Both the position numbers and the translations under genes were made by a program. From Dysgonomonas sp. Marseille-P4361 (GTDB lineage Bacteria > Bacteroidota > Bacteroidia > Bacteroidales > Dysgonomonadaceae): a stretch of DNA of 64,000 nucleotides. The first letter of the stretch is position 1. Each line of letters begins with the position of its first letter. Positions 45,684-54,553 of this stretch are shown in pieces. The notes under the pieces were generated by a model. The model was not told the DNA's origin. It searched no databases and saw nothing but the letters and a program-made list of their open reading frames with translations. Location: NCBI RefSeq assembly GCF_900343125.1, contig NZ_OPYL01000003.1, forward strand, positions 248,001-312,000, given 5' to 3'.

Positions 45684-47540
45684 ATGGAAGAGAATATTAA
45701 GTTACCTGAAGTCAATTACTCTGATGATGATATAAAAACCCTCGACTGGCAAGAGCATATCCGTCGTCGTCCCGGTATGTATATTGGGAAATTGGGCAAT
45801 GGAACTTCGGCAGATGATGGTATTTACGTTTTACTTAAAGAAGTCTTGGACAACTCAATTGATGAGTACATGATGGGTTTTGGTAAAACGATTGATATTA
45901 CTATTCAAGATGGATCTGTCTCTGTACGCGACCATGGTCGTGGTGTTCCACTGGGAAAAGTGAAGGATATATCTTCCAAAATGAATACGGGTGCTAAATA
46001 TGACTCCAAAGCATTTAAAAAGTCTGTTGGTCTGAATGGAGTTGGTATCAAAGCTGTTAATGCCTTATCTAAATTATTCTACATACAAAGTTTCAGAGAA
46101 GGACAAACTACTGCTGTTGAATATAGTAAAGCTATTGTTACGAGAGAAGAACCGATCACCGGTGCAACCGAAGATAATGGTACTTTAATCAAATTCATCC
46201 CTGACGAAACAGTGTTTGGGGAATATGCTTTTCGCGACGACTATGTAGAAAGCCTTCTAAAAAACTATGTTTTCCTAAACACTGGATTAACTATAGTATA
46301 TAATGGTAAAAAATTCTTCTCCAAAAATGGATTGGTAGATCTATTAAATGAGAATATGACCACCGAAGCTCTGTATCCTATCATTCATCTAAAGGACACA
46401 GATATAGAAGTTGTTATTACTCATTCCGATCAATATGGAGAAGAATATTACTCTTTTGTAAATGGTCAACATACCACACAAGGCGGTACACACCAATCAG
46501 CGTTCAGAGAATCTCTTTCTCGTGTTATAAAAGAATTTTATAATAAGAACTTCGATTATGCAGATATACGTAGTGGAATTGTAGCTGCAGTCAGTATCAA
46601 AGTTGAAGAACCTGTATTCGAATCTCAAACTAAAACAAAATTAGGTTCAAAAGATATGGGTCCAGAAGGCCCTTCTGTACAAAAATTTATAGGGGACTTC
46701 TTAAAGAAAGAATTAGATAATTATCTACATAAACATACTGATACAGCTGAGATCTTACTAAAAAAGATTCTTGAATCTGAAAAAGAACGCAAGGCTATTG
46801 CCGGAGTAACGAAACTTGCTCGTGAACGTGCAAAAAAAGCAAATCTTCATAATAAAAAGCTTCGTGATTGCCGTATCCATTATAACGACAGCAAAGGTGA
46901 CAATCTGGATGAGACATCTATTTTCATAACGGAGGGAGACTCTGCAAGTGGTTCTATAACAAAAAGTAGAAATCCTAATTTACAGGCAGTATTCAGTCTT
47001 AGAGGTAAACCTCTCAACAGTTTTGGATTGACCAAAAAGATTGTATATGAAAACGAAGAGTTTAATTTGCTCCAAGCTGCTCTAAACATCGAAGACGGAT
47101 TAGATGGATTACGATATAATAAAATAATTATAGCAACCGATGCCGATACTGATGGTATGCACATTCGCTTGCTGTTACTTACATTTTTCTTACAATACTT
47201 CCCTGACCTGATAAAGAAGAATCATGTTTACATTCTTCAAACCCCTTTATTCCGCGTAAGAAATAAAAAGGAGACTATATACTGTTACACGGAAGAGGAA
47301 CGTATTAATGCCATTGAGAAGTTAAAACCTAATCCGGAAATTACTCGTTTCAAAGGGTTGGGTGAAATCTCTCCTGACGAATTCCGTCACTTCATAGGAA
47401 AAGATATTAGACTCGACAGAGTTACAATGAAGAAAGAGGATTCTGTGAGTAATATGCTAAACTTCTATATGGGAAAAAACACGCCGGAAAGACAAGAGTT
47501 TATTATTGACAATCTTGTCATAGAAGAAGACGAAGTATAA
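45684..47540 (+). CDS. parE: DNA topoisomerase IV subunit B (ParE)
   Basis: ATPase subunit of the type IIA topoisomerase that decatenates daughter chromosomes. In 618 residues: GHKL ATPase motifs ([49 protein letters not shown]), the transducer QTKTKLGS, and Toprim motifs EGDSASGS and [10 protein letters not shown]. GyrB and ParE are hard to separate by motif alone; the length, the [15 protein letters not shown] insertion near the start and the lack of a gyrB-type neighbourhood favour ParE. parC is not next to it. Confidence 0.9.
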   Translation: MEENIKLPEVNYSDDDIKTLDWQEHIRRRPGMYIGKLGNGTSADDGIYVLLKEVLDNSIDEYMMGFGKTIDITIQDGSVSVRDHGRGVPLGKVKDISSKMNTGAKYDSKAFKKSVGLNGVGIKAVNALSKLFYIQSFREGQTTAVEYSKAIVTREEPITGATEDNGTLIKFIPDETVFGEYAFRDDYVESLLKNYVFLNTGLTIVYNGKKFFSKNGLVDLLNENMTTEALYPIIHLKDTDIEVVITHSDQYGEEYYSFVNGQHTTQGGTHQSAFRESLSRVIKEFYNKNFDYADIRSGIVAAVSIKVEEPVFESQTKTKLGSKDMGPEGPSVQKFIGDFLKKELDNYLHKHTDTAEILLKKILESEKERKAIAGVTKLARERAKKANLHNKKLRDCRIHYNDSKGDNLDETSIFITEGDSASGSITKSRNPNLQAVFSLRGKPLNSFGLTKKIVYENEEFNLLQAALNIEDGLDGLRYNKIIIATDADTDGMHIRLLLLTFFLQYFPDLIKKNHVYILQTPLFRVRNKKETIYCYTEEERINAIEKLKPNPEITRFKGLGEISPDEFRHFIGKDIRLDRVTMKKEDSVSNMLNFYMGKNTPERQEFIIDNLVIEEDEV

Positions 47541-47566
47541 ATAAAATTTCACATAAAAATAAATAG

Positions 47567-47624
47567 TACAGTAATTTATATGTTCTTTAATATATCTAAA
47601 TAGAGCTATTTATTACTGTATTTT
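47567..47624 (+). terminator. Possible terminator after parE
   Basis: Inverted repeat TACAGTAAT / ATTACTGTA with a long loop containing a smaller AAATAG / CTATTT hairpin, followed by TTTTC. Weak; it abuts the next promoter element. Confidence 0.35.
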
Positions 47625-47626
47625 CT

Positions 47627-47634
47627 TATTTTTG
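47627..47634 (+). promoter_or_regulatory. -7 element TATTTTTG for the peptide transporter
   Basis: TAnnTTTG match 61 bases before the ATG at 47696. Confidence 0.6.
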
Positions 47635-47695
47635 TATGCTTTGAATTTAACGATCATAAAATAAACAAATTAATAATAATCTTAAATTAAATTTC

Positions 47696-49243
47696 ATGTT
47701 TAAAAATCATCCAAAAGGCTTACTAGCAGCCTCATTATCAAACATGGGGGAACGATTCGGCTTCTATGTAATGATGGCTATACTAACCTTATTCCTTATG
47801 TCTAAGTATGGGTTAGACAAAGAAGGAGCAGGAAGTATATTTACGACTTTCTACTTTTTCATATACCTATTAGCATTAGTCGGAGGTATTATTGCAGATG
47901 CTACAAAGAAGTACAAAGGTGTTATTATGATAGGAATTATCATGATGGCATTAGGTTACGTTGTATTGGCATTCCCTACCCCAACACCAGTTCCGAATAA
48001 AGATCTTTACATCAAGCTGACCTACCTGGCATTAGGTTTAATTGCTTTTGGCAATGGTTTATTTAAAGGTAATTTACAAGCTTTGGTTGGACAAATGTAT
48101 GATAATGAGAAATACAGTAAAATGCGTGATTCCGGTTTCTCTTTATTCTACATGTTTATCAATATAGGCGCTATATTCGCTCCAATCTTTGCTGTTGCAG
48201 CTCGCAATTTATGGCTAAAGACAAATAACTTTGCTTATGAAGCTGACCTTCCTGCTTTATGTCATGGATATCTAGAAAACAGCCTTTCCCCTGAGGCTTC
48301 TGCTAGATTAAGTGAATTGGCGGCTAAAGTAAGTCTTGGGGGTGTACCAGCTGACATGGCTACTTTTGTGAATAGTTATCTAGATGTATTCAATAGAGGT
48401 TATCAATATGCTTTTGCTATTGCTGTAGTAGCAATGCTTATTTCTCTAACTGTATATATAATCAATAAAAAGACTTTTCCAGACCCTGCGAAAAAACAAG
48501 CTATTGATGCAAATTCTACAGATAGAAAGGAAGAAATCGAAATGTCTGCAAACGAAGTTAAACAACGCCTTTATGCATTATTTGCTGTTTTTGCTGTTGT
48601 TATCTTCTTTTGGTTCTCATTCCATCAAAATGGACTCACTCTTACCTACTTTGCACAACAATATACAGACCTTAGCGCATTAAAGATTAATATCTTTGGT
48701 TTAGTCTCAATAGAAGGTGCTGAATTATTTCAAACCATAAATCCTCTTTTTGTAGTTCTACTTACACCTGTCATGCTTGGTATTTTAGGTTGGTTGAAAA
48801 CAAAAAATATAGAGCTTAGCGCTCCACGAAAAATTGCAATCGGTATGGGAGTTGCAGCTATTGCTTATGTAGTTATGACTTTAGGATCAATGGGACTACC
48901 TAACTCAAGTGAAGTTGAAGCAATGGGTGGACTGGAAGATGCACAGAGGGTAACACCTCTTTTATTATTTGGCACATACTTTATCCTAACAGTGGCTGAA
49001 TTGTTTATCAGTCCTCTAGGCTTATCTTTCGTATCTAAAGTTGCACCGCCAAAACTACAAGGTTTGATGCAAGGTTGTTGGTTAGGAGCTACAGCTCTAG
49101 GTAACAAATTATGTCAAGTGGGTGTTATTTTGTATGTAAGCACATCATTAACTATCACATGGTCTGTATTTATTGGAGCATGTGTAGCTTCTATGTTTAT
49201 GATGCTATTCATGATAAAATGGTTGGAAAGAGTAGCTAAATAA
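47696..49243 (+). CDS. POT/PTR family di- and tripeptide:proton symporter
   Basis: Inner-membrane major facilitator protein of 515 residues, 12-14 helices. The family signature is near the start: SNMGERFGFYVMMAILTLFL followed by GGIIADA; GLFKGNLQALVGQMY is the second POT motif and FSLFYMFINIGAIFAP the PTR2 signature. The helix-7 region FFWFSFHQNG matches the conserved ExxFW-like proton-coupling site in position, with Gln/Asn variants. It would import short peptides, consistent with peptide use suggested by the S46 peptidase 36 kb away. A long perfect hairpin terminator follows. Confidence 0.92.
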   Translation: MFKNHPKGLLAASLSNMGERFGFYVMMAILTLFLMSKYGLDKEGAGSIFTTFYFFIYLLALVGGIIADATKKYKGVIMIGIIMMALGYVVLAFPTPTPVPNKDLYIKLTYLALGLIAFGNGLFKGNLQALVGQMYDNEKYSKMRDSGFSLFYMFINIGAIFAPIFAVAARNLWLKTNNFAYEADLPALCHGYLENSLSPEASARLSELAAKVSLGGVPADMATFVNSYLDVFNRGYQYAFAIAVVAMLISLTVYIINKKTFPDPAKKQAIDANSTDRKEEIEMSANEVKQRLYALFAVFAVVIFFWFSFHQNGLTLTYFAQQYTDLSALKINIFGLVSIEGAELFQTINPLFVVLLTPVMLGILGWLKTKNIELSAPRKIAIGMGVAAIAYVVMTLGSMGLPNSSEVEAMGGLEDAQRVTPLLLFGTYFILTVAELFISPLGLSFVSKVAPPKLQGLMQGCWLGATALGNKLCQVGVILYVSTSLTITWSVFIGACVASMFMMLFMIKWLERVAK

Positions 49244-49270
49244 ACAGAGCAGCTATCCGACAAAACAAAC

Positions 49271-49319
49271 ATAAAACAATAAAGACTTCAATTGTATATT
49301 GAAGTCTTTATTGTTTTAT
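49271..49319 (+). terminator. Terminator of the peptide transporter gene
   Basis: Perfect inverted repeat, 21-base arms and 7-base loop, core AAAGACTTCAA / TTGAAGTCTTT, with T-rich right arm. Confidence 0.85.
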
Positions 49320-49409
49320 AGAATATACGAGACTGTTTGTATATTTATTTCTATAAAAAGAATAATTACCAAAAGTATTCTTAGAATATTTTCACAACGG
49401 ATACAAAGA

Positions 49410-49442
49410 AAAGAGAGACGACCAATTGATCATCTCTCTTTT
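49410..49442 (-). terminator. Terminator of the aldolase gene
   Basis: Minus-strand RNA forms GAGAGATGATC / GGTCGTCTCTC, an 11-bp stem with two G-U pairs; the plus-strand reading has two A-C clashes there. TTTTCTTT follows on the minus strand. The G-U pattern fixes the direction. Confidence 0.7.
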
Positions 49443-49480
49443 TATATAAACTTTATTTAGTTTACTGTTTTAAACTCTAA

Positions 49481-50479
49481 TTAAAGAGCTTTTCCTTCAC
49501 TACCAAGCACTTCTTGAATTTTGTGTTTGTATAGTTTTTTTGCACTTTCACGAGCTGGGCCTAAATATTTACGAGGGTCGAATTCAGCTGGTTTTGTAGC
49601 AAATACTTCACGAATTGCAGCAGTCATAGCTAGACGGCTATCAGAGTCAATATTGATTTTGCAAACAGCTGATTTAGCTGCTCTACGAAGTTGCTCTTCA
49701 GGAATACCGATAGCATCCTTCAAGGCACCGCCATATTTATTGATAGTAGCTACTTCTTCTTGAGGAACAGAAGATGCTCCGTGAAGAACGATAGGGAATC
49801 CAGGAAGTTCTTTTTCAATTGCTTCTAGGATATCAAAACGTAATGGAGGAGGAACTAACATGCCGTTAGCGTCTCTTGTACATTGTTCTGGAGTAAATTT
49901 ATTAGCTCCATGAGATGTACCTATTGAAATAGCTAGAGAATCACAACCAGTTCTTGTAGCAAAGTCTACCACTTCTTCTGGTCTTGTATATGTATGGTGT
50001 TCTGCAACAACATCATCTTCAACACCTGCTAATACTCCTAGTTCGCCTTCTACTGTTACATCAAATTGATGTGCATATTCAACAACTTTCTTAGTAAGAG
50101 CTATGTTTTCTTCGTATGGAAGGTGAGAACCGTCAATCATAACAGAAGAGAAACCTGAATCGATACAAGATTTACAAGTTTCGAAAGAGTCACCATGGTC
50201 TAGGTGAAGTACGATTTGTGGTTTTTCCCAACCAAGACTTTTTGCATATTCTACTGCTCCTTGAGCCATATAACGCAACAAAATAGGATTTGCATATTCA
50301 CGAGCTCCTTTAGATACTTGAAGAATAACTGGAGATTTTGTTTCAGAAGCTGCAGAAATAATAGCCTGAAGTTGCTCCATATTATTAAAGTTAAAAGCAG
50401 GAATAGCGTATCCGCCTTCAACAGCCTTAGCAAACATATCTCTTGTGTTTACCAAACCTAAGTCTTTGTAATTAACCAT
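49481..50479 (-). CDS. fba: Class II fructose-bisphosphate aldolase
   Basis: Zinc-dependent glycolytic aldolase splitting fructose 1,6-bisphosphate, 332 residues, cytoplasmic. GYAIPAFNFNNMEQLQAI opens the barrel; LHLDHGDSFETCK holds the catalytic Asp and a zinc His; the other zinc His lie in LGVLAGVEDDVVAEHH-to-TSHGANKF and VLHGASSVP; the phosphate loop INIDSDSRLAMTAAI is standard. It is the ketose-bisphosphate (FbaA/class IIB-like) type. Monocistronic, with its own promoter and terminator. Confidence 0.95.
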   Translation of the reverse strand: MVNYKDLGLVNTRDMFAKAVEGGYAIPAFNFNNMEQLQAIISAASETKSPVILQVSKGAREYANPILLRYMAQGAVEYAKSLGWEKPQIVLHLDHGDSFETCKSCIDSGFSSVMIDGSHLPYEENIALTKKVVEYAHQFDVTVEGELGVLAGVEDDVVAEHHTYTRPEEVVDFATRTGCDSLAISIGTSHGANKFTPEQCTRDANGMLVPPPLRFDILEAIEKELPGFPIVLHGASSVPQEEVATINKYGGALKDAIGIPEEQLRRAAKSAVCKINIDSDSRLAMTAAIREVFATKPAEFDPRKYLGPARESAKKLYKHKIQEVLGSEGKAL

Positions 50480-50540
50480 TGTTTTTTTGAGTTTATATTT
50501 AATATTTAAATTTGTGAATAGATAACCATTCTTTAGTACA

Positions 50541-50548
50541 CAAAAGTA
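50541..50548 (-). promoter_or_regulatory. -7 element TACTTTTG for aldolase
   Basis: Minus-strand TAnnTTTG match 61 bases before the ATG at 50479. Confidence 0.55.
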
Positions 50549-50601
50549 GCAATTTTATATGATATAAGCTTGTAAAATAAATAGAAAATCAGTCCTATAG
50601 A

Positions 50602-51507
50602 TTATTTCCATAGAGGTGATGGATATTCTCCTTTTTCTACCAAGTTTTTCAATTTATCGACTACTCCCGCTCTATCTTCGGCATAAGTTACTCCAAACCA
50701 TTTTGAAGGAGTATCCAGAACTTTAACATCAGCTATATTATTAATAATAAGGTGGTCAACCATCAAAGGAATAAAATATTCAGCCTTATGATTACCAACA
50801 TTAGCCTCTAAGAATTTAACAAAATACTTCTCGGAATGTTCAAAATAATCAGGTGTAAATCCCCACATATTCATCGACACCGGAGCTGTTTCAGGTAACT
50901 CGTACCAATAGTTTTCAGCATCTTTGTATTGTATTTTTCCATCCTTACGCTCGATATGTGTACGTTCAACCACACTCTTCAAAAAGCTTTTTTCATCTGT
51001 CTCACAAACACCACGAGCTACAGCTCCACTTTCTGACAAAGTGTTATTCAAACGATATCCTACCATACAATAATGATTTTCGGTACCGTTCATCTCCATC
51101 AATTGTTTTGCTAAGATATCATAGCTTTCGCGACCATAGAAGTCATCTGCATTTATAACCGCAAAAGGCTCATTAATAACATCTTTTGCCATCATTACTG
51201 CATGATTTGTTCCCCAAGGTTTTTGCCTCTCAGGGTCTAAGGCAAAGCCTTCTGGCAGATTATCTAACTCTTGGTATACTACTTCTACCGGAATATGTTT
51301 TTCGTATTTAGAAATAATTTTCTCACGAAATTCTTTATCAAAAGACTTTCTGATAACAAATACTATTTTCCCGAATCCGGCTCTAAGTGCATCATAGATC
51401 GAATAATCCATAATCGTTTCGCCATTCGGTCCAAGTCCATCAATTTGCTTCAAACTACCATAACGGCTTCCCATTCCGGCAGCTAACACATACAAGGTTG
51501 GTTTCAT
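50602..51507 (-). CDS. Sugar-phosphate nucleotidyltransferase
   Basis: Cytoplasmic NDP-sugar pyrophosphorylase-type protein, 301 residues, single Rossmann-like domain. The nucleotide-binding signature is LAAGMGSRYGSLKQIDGLGP; VINADDFYGRESY carries the metal-binding Asp; GVTYAEDRAGV near the end is typical of this Bacteroidota group. Relatives are annotated as UTP-glucose-1-phosphate uridylyltransferase-like, but the G-x-G-x-R loop resembles several specificities. The sugar is not determined. No partner glycan gene adjoins. It has a promoter element 29 bases upstream of the ATG. Confidence 0.82.
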   Translation of the reverse strand: MKPTLYVLAAGMGSRYGSLKQIDGLGPNGETIMDYSIYDALRAGFGKIVFVIRKSFDKEFREKIISKYEKHIPVEVVYQELDNLPEGFALDPERQKPWGTNHAVMMAKDVINEPFAVINADDFYGRESYDILAKQLMEMNGTENHYCMVGYRLNNTLSESGAVARGVCETDEKSFLKSVVERTHIERKDGKIQYKDAENYWYELPETAPVSMNMWGFTPDYFEHSEKYFVKFLEANVGNHKAEYFIPLMVDHLIINNIADVKVLDTPSKWFGVTYAEDRAGVVDKLKNLVEKGEYPSPLWK

Positions 51508-51536
51508 AATACAAATTTTAGTTTAATTTTAAGATA

Positions 51537-51544
51537 CAAATATA
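51537..51544 (-). promoter_or_regulatory. -7 element TATATTTG for the nucleotidyltransferase
   Basis: Minus-strand TAnnTTTG match 29 bases before the ATG at 51507. Confidence 0.55.
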
Positions 51545-51611
51545 ACTCTTTAAGTCTTAATTATCCCTTTTTCAGCAGTATATCTTATGTAATATTTGGT
51601 CATATTTTAAC

Positions 51612-51647
51612 AAAAAAAGACCACCTTATAAATCAAAGTGGTCTTTT
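51612..51647 (-). terminator. Terminator of the coiled-coil/GNAT pair
   Basis: Minus-strand stem AAAAGACCAC / GTGGTCTTTT, loop 13 bases, seven Ts; 17 bases after the GNAT stop. Confidence 0.8.
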
Positions 51648-51664
51648 CATATATAATAATTCAC

Positions 51665-52159
51665 TTATTCTATTTTTAGATTCATTATATAGTCTTCCAT
51701 CAGAAATCCGTCGCCAATATCAATATCTTCACTCCCTACAATATTGAAACCTACGCGAGTGTAAAATTCGATTGCTTTATTATATCGGTTAACATTCAAA
51801 GAAAGCCCTGCATTATTATTCTGTATCGCAACTTCCTTTACTGCATTGATAAAGAGACGTCCTAACCCTTTACCCTGAAGTGAAGGTAGGATATATATTT
51901 TATGAATTTTTGTCAGATTTGAGTTTTTATAATTCAGTTCGTAAGATAAATAACCAAGATATTCATCATTTTCTCGTAACAACAGATAATGATGCCCATT
52001 ATCCATCTGTTGTTCTAAAAAACTAATGCTATACATCATATCCATCATGTAAGCAATCTGCTTTTCACTCAAGATATCACGAAAGGTATGAGGCCAAATT
52101 CTATCTGCGAGAGACCTTATTACAAAAATATAATCTTTGGGAGCTTCTACGATCTGCAT
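51665..52159 (-). CDS. GNAT family N-acetyltransferase
   Basis: Small soluble acetyltransferase of 164 residues. The acetyl-CoA pyrophosphate-binding motif A is LPSLQGKGLGRLFINAV, followed by LSLNVNRYNKAIEFYTRVGF (motif B), the standard GNAT layout. The substrate is unknown; the sequence is like the group often labelled ribosomal-protein or small-molecule acetyltransferases. Its ATG overlaps the stop of the upstream coiled-coil gene (TAATG), so translation is coupled and a functional link is possible. Confidence 0.88.
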   Translation of the reverse strand: MQIVEAPKDYIFVIRSLADRIWPHTFRDILSEKQIAYMMDMMYSISFLEQQMDNGHHYLLLRENDEYLGYLSYELNYKNSNLTKIHKIYILPSLQGKGLGRLFINAVKEVAIQNNNAGLSLNVNRYNKAIEFYTRVGFNIVGSEDIDIGDGFLMEDYIMNLKIE

Positions 52160-53049
52160 TAGTCTTCCATCGTGAATGATTTCATTCCAATACGATTACC
52201 ATCAGCAAATATATCAACACGATATTCTCCTGGCATTAAGTATTCCTCTACAATCCAATACATTGTAACAGGCATTTCCTCCCCTCCATACTCAATAATC
52301 TTTTTCATCGAATAATTTATATCCTTATTCTCGAAAGGGAAAACATTCGTCCGACTTTTGGTCAACACATCATTATCCGGCTTCATTATACGCACATAGA
52401 TAGTACGTTCTCCCGGTTCTGCCGTTATATTTTTAGTAATCGTAAAATTAAGAACAAGTTGTTCTACTTTTTTAATCTTTTTCTGAACTTTACCTTTACT
52501 ATTAGTTGCCTGTATACTAATACCTGAAGCATCGAGCTTAGAGGCTAACGTTACTTTTTCCGTCAAGTTTTCTTTTTCTTGCGAAACTTGATTTAAAGTA
52601 TGAGTAGCTTGTTCGTATTTAGTGGTAATTTCCTTTTTCTCTTTTTTCAACTGTTCATTAGCTCTGTTCAATGAGTCTATTTGAACAATATATGATTTCA
52701 GTATCTTACGCAAGCTTGCTAGTTCCTTATTCAGACGAGATATTTCGCTCTGATTATCAGCTTTTACTGTTTTCAATTCTTCTAATAGTCGTTGAACTTT
52801 TGTTTGCTCATTAGTCAATCTCTGCAACAAAGAGTCATTCTTTATATTTAATTTAAAACCTTCATACTGAACAGCAAGATTTTCATACTCGTCTTCAAGC
52901 TGTTTTTTATTCAAATTGGTCTCTTCTTGTAAAACATCAATCTGACTTTTCTGGCTGAAAATAAAATACCCCGCTACGGCTATTCCAATTAGGAGAATTC
53001 CGATAACAACAATAAATATCTTAGTATTATTCTTTTGCTCTGTACTCAT
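52159..53049 (-). CDS. Membrane-anchored coiled-coil protein, unknown function
   Basis: Not assigned to a named family. In 296 residues: a short Lys/Asn-rich cytoplasmic start, one helix (IFIVVIGILLIGIAVAGYFIF, about 10-30), a long heptad-rich coiled coil (about 36-170, with many Leu/Lys/Glu, e.g. LLEELKTVKADNQ, ANEQLKKEKKEI) and a C-terminal beta-rich domain (about 185-296) with YVRIMKPDNDVLT and MPGEYRVDIFADG, which looks like an extracellular beta-sandwich. An ATG at 53049 was preferred to the TTG three codons earlier. It is first of a two-gene unit with the GNAT gene, and a promoter element precedes it. Confidence 0.75.
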   Translation of the reverse strand: MSTEQKNNTKIFIVVIGILLIGIAVAGYFIFSQKSQIDVLQEETNLNKKQLEDEYENLAVQYEGFKLNIKNDSLLQRLTNEQTKVQRLLEELKTVKADNQSEISRLNKELASLRKILKSYIVQIDSLNRANEQLKKEKKEITTKYEQATHTLNQVSQEKENLTEKVTLASKLDASGISIQATNSKGKVQKKIKKVEQLVLNFTITKNITAEPGERTIYVRIMKPDNDVLTKSRTNVFPFENKDINYSMKKIIEYGGEEMPVTMYWIVEEYLMPGEYRVDIFADGNRIGMKSFTMED

Positions 53050-53073
53050 TTTTATCAAAAAATTATGCGACTA

Positions 53074-53081
53074 CAAATATA
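53074..53081 (-). promoter_or_regulatory. -7 element TATATTTG for the coiled-coil/GNAT unit
   Basis: Minus-strand TAnnTTTG match 24 bases before the ATG at 53049. Confidence 0.55.
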
Positions 53082-53186
53082 AATGTTTTTAGGCATTTAA
53101 AGCAAAGAGCAGGAAGGCTTTCGCTTTTTTTAATAATTACATTCAAATTTGCTCATATTAATCTTCTTTTTCTCGGAATAAGCATG

Positions 53187-53194
53187 TACATTTG
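53187..53194 (+). promoter_or_regulatory. -7 element TACATTTG, possible mdh promoter
   Basis: TAnnTTTG match 112 bases before the mdh ATG at 53307; it would give a leader of about 105 bases that contains AACAGTT and AACTGTT, able to pair across a 36-base spacer. Confidence 0.45.
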
Positions 53195-53306
53195 TTAGAG
53201 TTTTAACAGTTGCAAGCTATGTTTTGATCTTATTGGTTACAAACTGTTTATTATAATGCCAAATAACGCTGAATTTTAAATTATTAATCTAAATAAAGAA
53301 AATATT

Positions 53307-54248
53307 ATGTCTAAAGTAACAGTTGTAGGTGCCGGAAACGTTGGTGCTACATGTGCAAATGTTCTTGCATTTAAAGAAATCGCCGATGAAGTAATAATGT
53401 TAGATGTGAAAGAAGGCGTTTCGGAAGGAAAAGCAATTGATATGAATCAAACTGCTCAACTATTGGGCTTCGATTCTCGTATCAAAGGGGTGACTAATGA
53501 TTATGCTGCTACTGCTGATTCTGATGTGGTTGTTATTACTTCTGGTATTCCTCGCAAACCTGGCATGACCAGAGAAGAACTAATCGGTGTTAATGCCGGC
53601 ATTGTAAAAAGCGTTGCTGAAAATGTTCTTAAATATTCACCTAATGCTATCCTTGTGATTATTTCAAATCCTATGGATACAATGACTTATCTTGCGTCTA
53701 AAGTTACTGGTCTTCCTAAAAATCGTGTTATCGGTATGGGAGGTGCTCTAGACAGTTCTCGTTTCAAATATTATTTGAGCCAAGCTCTAGGATGCAACCC
53801 TAACGAAGTAGAGGGTATGGTGATCGGTGGACACGGAGATACTACTATGATTCCTGTTATTCGTTTAGCTACATACAAAGGTATTCCTGTATCAGAATTA
53901 CTTTCTAAAGAAGCTCAAGACAAAGTAGTGGCTGACACTATGGTAGGTGGTGCTACACTAACAGGTCTATTAGGTACTTCTGCTTGGTACGCTCCGGGTG
54001 CTGCTGGTGCTGCGGTAGTTGAATCTATCTTGCACGATCAGAAGAAAGTTATTCCTTGTTGTGTGTCTCTAGAAGGAGAATATGGACAAAATGACATTTG
54101 CATCGGTGTACCTGTTGTATTAGGTAAAAATGGATGGGAAAGAATTATCGACCTTAAATTAACTGCTGAAGAAAAAGAGAAATTCGAAGCTTCTGCAGCT
54201 GCTGTACATAAGACCAATGCTGTTCTTAAAGAAAACGGAGCAATCTAA
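53307..54248 (+). CDS. mdh: Malate dehydrogenase (LDH-like type)
   Basis: NAD-dependent enzyme interconverting malate and oxaloacetate, 313 residues; in fermenting Bacteroidales it works in the reductive branch to succinate. The Rossmann loop is VVGAGNVGATCANVLA; specificity and substrate Arg residues lie in SGIPRKPGMTREEL; catalytic His is in VIGGHGDTTMIPV; ISNPMDTMTYLASK is conserved. The length and the TREEL loop fit LDH-type MDH rather than E. coli type. A strong terminator follows. Confidence 0.95.
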   Translation: MSKVTVVGAGNVGATCANVLAFKEIADEVIMLDVKEGVSEGKAIDMNQTAQLLGFDSRIKGVTNDYAATADSDVVVITSGIPRKPGMTREELIGVNAGIVKSVAENVLKYSPNAILVIISNPMDTMTYLASKVTGLPKNRVIGMGGALDSSRFKYYLSQALGCNPNEVEGMVIGGHGDTTMIPVIRLATYKGIPVSELLSKEAQDKVVADTMVGGATLTGLLGTSAWYAPGAAGAAVVESILHDQKKVIPCCVSLEGEYGQNDICIGVPVVLGKNGWERIIDLKLTAEEKEKFEASAAAVHKTNAVLKENGAI

Positions 54249-54276
54249 TATTCGTCTAAAAAAGAACTTTTGATAT

Positions 54277-54311
54277 AAAAGAGTAGTCCTTTATTGGACT
54301 ACTCTTTTTTG
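54277..54311 (+). terminator. Terminator of mdh
   Basis: Stem AAAAGAGTAGTCC / GGACTACTCTTTT, 6-base loop, then further Ts; 29 bases after the stop. Confidence 0.85.
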
Positions 54312-54460
54312 TTGATAAATATTGATTCCATCAGAGACATATTGGCAGAAATCTATTTCTCTCTTTTCATTAATCAGATTCTTCCTTACTGAATATTTAT
54401 CCTACTTTCATCAATATTGAATCCTTTTTTAACCTTTATTAAACTGACAACTAGGCACTT
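54312..54460. other. mdh-hsp20 intergenic stretch
   Basis: The full gap from mdh to hsp20 is 305 bases. After the mdh terminator I see only an imperfect direct repeat (AATATTGATTCC near 54320 and AATATTGAATCC near 54411) before the hsp20 promoter candidate. No gene. Confidence 0.4.
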
Positions 54461-54476
54461 TTGCACACTATTTGCA
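54461..54476 (+). promoter_or_regulatory. Candidate sigma-54 promoter of hsp20
   Basis: TTGCAC, five bases, TTGCA: exact -12 element and spacing for sigma-54, one mismatch in the -24 TGGCAC. The implied start is near 54487, leaving a leader of about 67 bases. Pattern match only; no TAnnTTTG is seen here. Confidence 0.35.
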
Positions 54477-54538
54477 ATTCTACATATAGAAAACAAATTA
54501 GAAATAATAGAATAAACAAACCGAACAAAATTAAATTT

Positions 54539-54545
54539 AAGGAGG
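54539..54545 (+). promoter_or_regulatory. Strong Shine-Dalgarno of hsp20
   Basis: AAGGAGG lies 8 bases before the ATG at 54554. Such a complete site is unusual in this window, where nearly all starts have only A-rich leaders, and it decides the start of hsp20. Confidence 0.75.
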
Positions 54546-54553
54546 AAAGAGTT

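Noticed and set aside
45684-47540. GyrB instead of ParE
   Set aside because: Motifs alone cannot exclude it, but the length of 618 residues and the N-terminal [15 protein letters not shown] stretch favour ParE.
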